From positions 1 through 5,910 of the forward strand of contig CAIPFQ010000141.1 of NCBI GenBank assembly GCA_903864395.1: a stretch of DNA of 5,910 nucleotides, given 5' to 3'. The position numbers and the translations under genes are program-made. This DNA is from an uncultured Chlamydiae bacterium (GTDB taxonomy: Bacteria; Chlamydiota; Chlamydiia; Chlamydiales; SM23-39). The notes below the pieces were generated by a model that saw only the letters and a list, made by a program, of their open reading frames with translations, had not been told where the DNA came from and made no database searches. Every line of letters begins with the position of its first letter. The stretch's first letter is position 1. Shown piece by piece: positions 5,781-5,910 of the stretch.

Positions 5781-5820
5781 CATCTCATCACCTCGACTTT
5801 GCAGCTTTTGATAGGATGAA

Positions 5821-5910
5821 TCAAGCCGCCTGAAGGACACGCCGCACTATATCATCTATCCAATCCACCATTTCTGGGGTAATATTTTTCATGGAAGGGG
5901 GCTTTTTGCC
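5821..5910 (-). CDS. possible C-terminal tail of an upstream minus-strand gene (partial)
   Basis: A frame open from the right edge ends at a TGA (5823-5821) and encodes 29 residues, among them PEMVDWIDDIVRRVLQAA at the C-terminus. That end is amphipathic and helix-like, as at the end of many soluble proteins. An internal ATG (5892-5890) could instead start a 23-residue peptide, but no ribosome binding site precedes it. I do not recognise the family. The stem-loop terminator candidate downstream fits a real gene end here. Confidence 0.45.
   Translation of the reverse strand, partial: GKKPPSMKNITPEMVDWIDDIVRRVLQAA

Larger units (their letters stand above)
5497..5820. other. 324-bp intergenic region with structured centre
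   Basis: No convincing protein gene is visible on either strand; the longest minus-strand ATG frame here is 20 codons (5615-5553). The centre (5631-5766) is unusually rich in adjacent hairpins. The part nearest waaF (5497-5600) is plainer and AT-rich, and is probably the 5' leader of the waaF operon. Candidate promoters, a terminator and repeats within it are listed separately. Confidence 0.8.

Noticed and set aside
5629..5820. tmRNA, RNase P RNA, SRP RNA or 6S RNA
   Set aside because: None of their conserved motifs is present, and separate short hairpins do not fit the single long 6S rod.
5891..5910. Plus-strand ATG at the right edge
   Set aside because: Only six codons are visible, no Shine-Dalgarno sits at a normal distance, and it is antisense to the more plausible minus-strand gene tail.

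Overview
The window looks like a chromosomal segment from a member of the Chlamydiota, probably one of the environmental 'Chlamydia-like' families rather than Chlamydiaceae. The best evidence is GpsA: residues such as the VESVTASGLRPTL stretch, TPTFRIYPNADIAGV, and the KEE-aromatic/His-Leu C-terminus closely resemble my recollection of C. trachomatis GpsA. The order of an AGX-type UDP-sugar pyrophosphorylase directly upstream of gpsA also matches CT715-CT714 as I recall it. Heptosyltransferase-type (GT9) genes, moderate GC and weak Shine-Dalgarno sequences fit an environmental chlamydia. The genus cannot be fixed from this sequence.

Layout: nearly all coding sequence lies on the minus strand, in one tightly packed block read from right to left. 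The order is waaF (5496-4477), a GT9-UDP-sugar pyrophosphorylase fusion (4477-2705), gpsA (2708-1725), a 59-residue unrecognised small gene (1721-1542) and nnr (1545-40). The junctions are TAATG, ATGA, a 3-nt gap and ATGA, so this is almost certainly one translationally coupled operon. Two partial reading frames enter from the window edges: a possible plus-strand gene tail (1-108) that overlaps the 3' end of nnr, and a possible minus-strand tail (5910-5821).

Between the right-edge tail and waaF lies a 324-bp gap (5497-5820) without a convincing gene. It holds five successive hairpins (5631-5766), divergent candidate promoters, a terminator-like stem facing left, and three copies of a CAGG(A/C)ATGT motif. 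It could be an unannotated structured RNA on the plus strand, the combined terminator and promoter region between two minus-strand units, or both.

Functionally the operon serves the cell envelope. WaaF and the second GT9 domain suggest lipopolysaccharide inner-core assembly. The pyrophosphorylase domain would supply a UDP-sugar such as UDP-GlcNAc, and GpsA supplies glycerol-3-phosphate for phospholipids. Nnr repairs damaged NAD(P)H, the cofactor GpsA uses. The most unusual element is the fusion of a GT9 glycosyltransferase to a shortened AGX/UAP-type pyrophosphorylase, which would place sugar activation and sugar transfer in one polypeptide.
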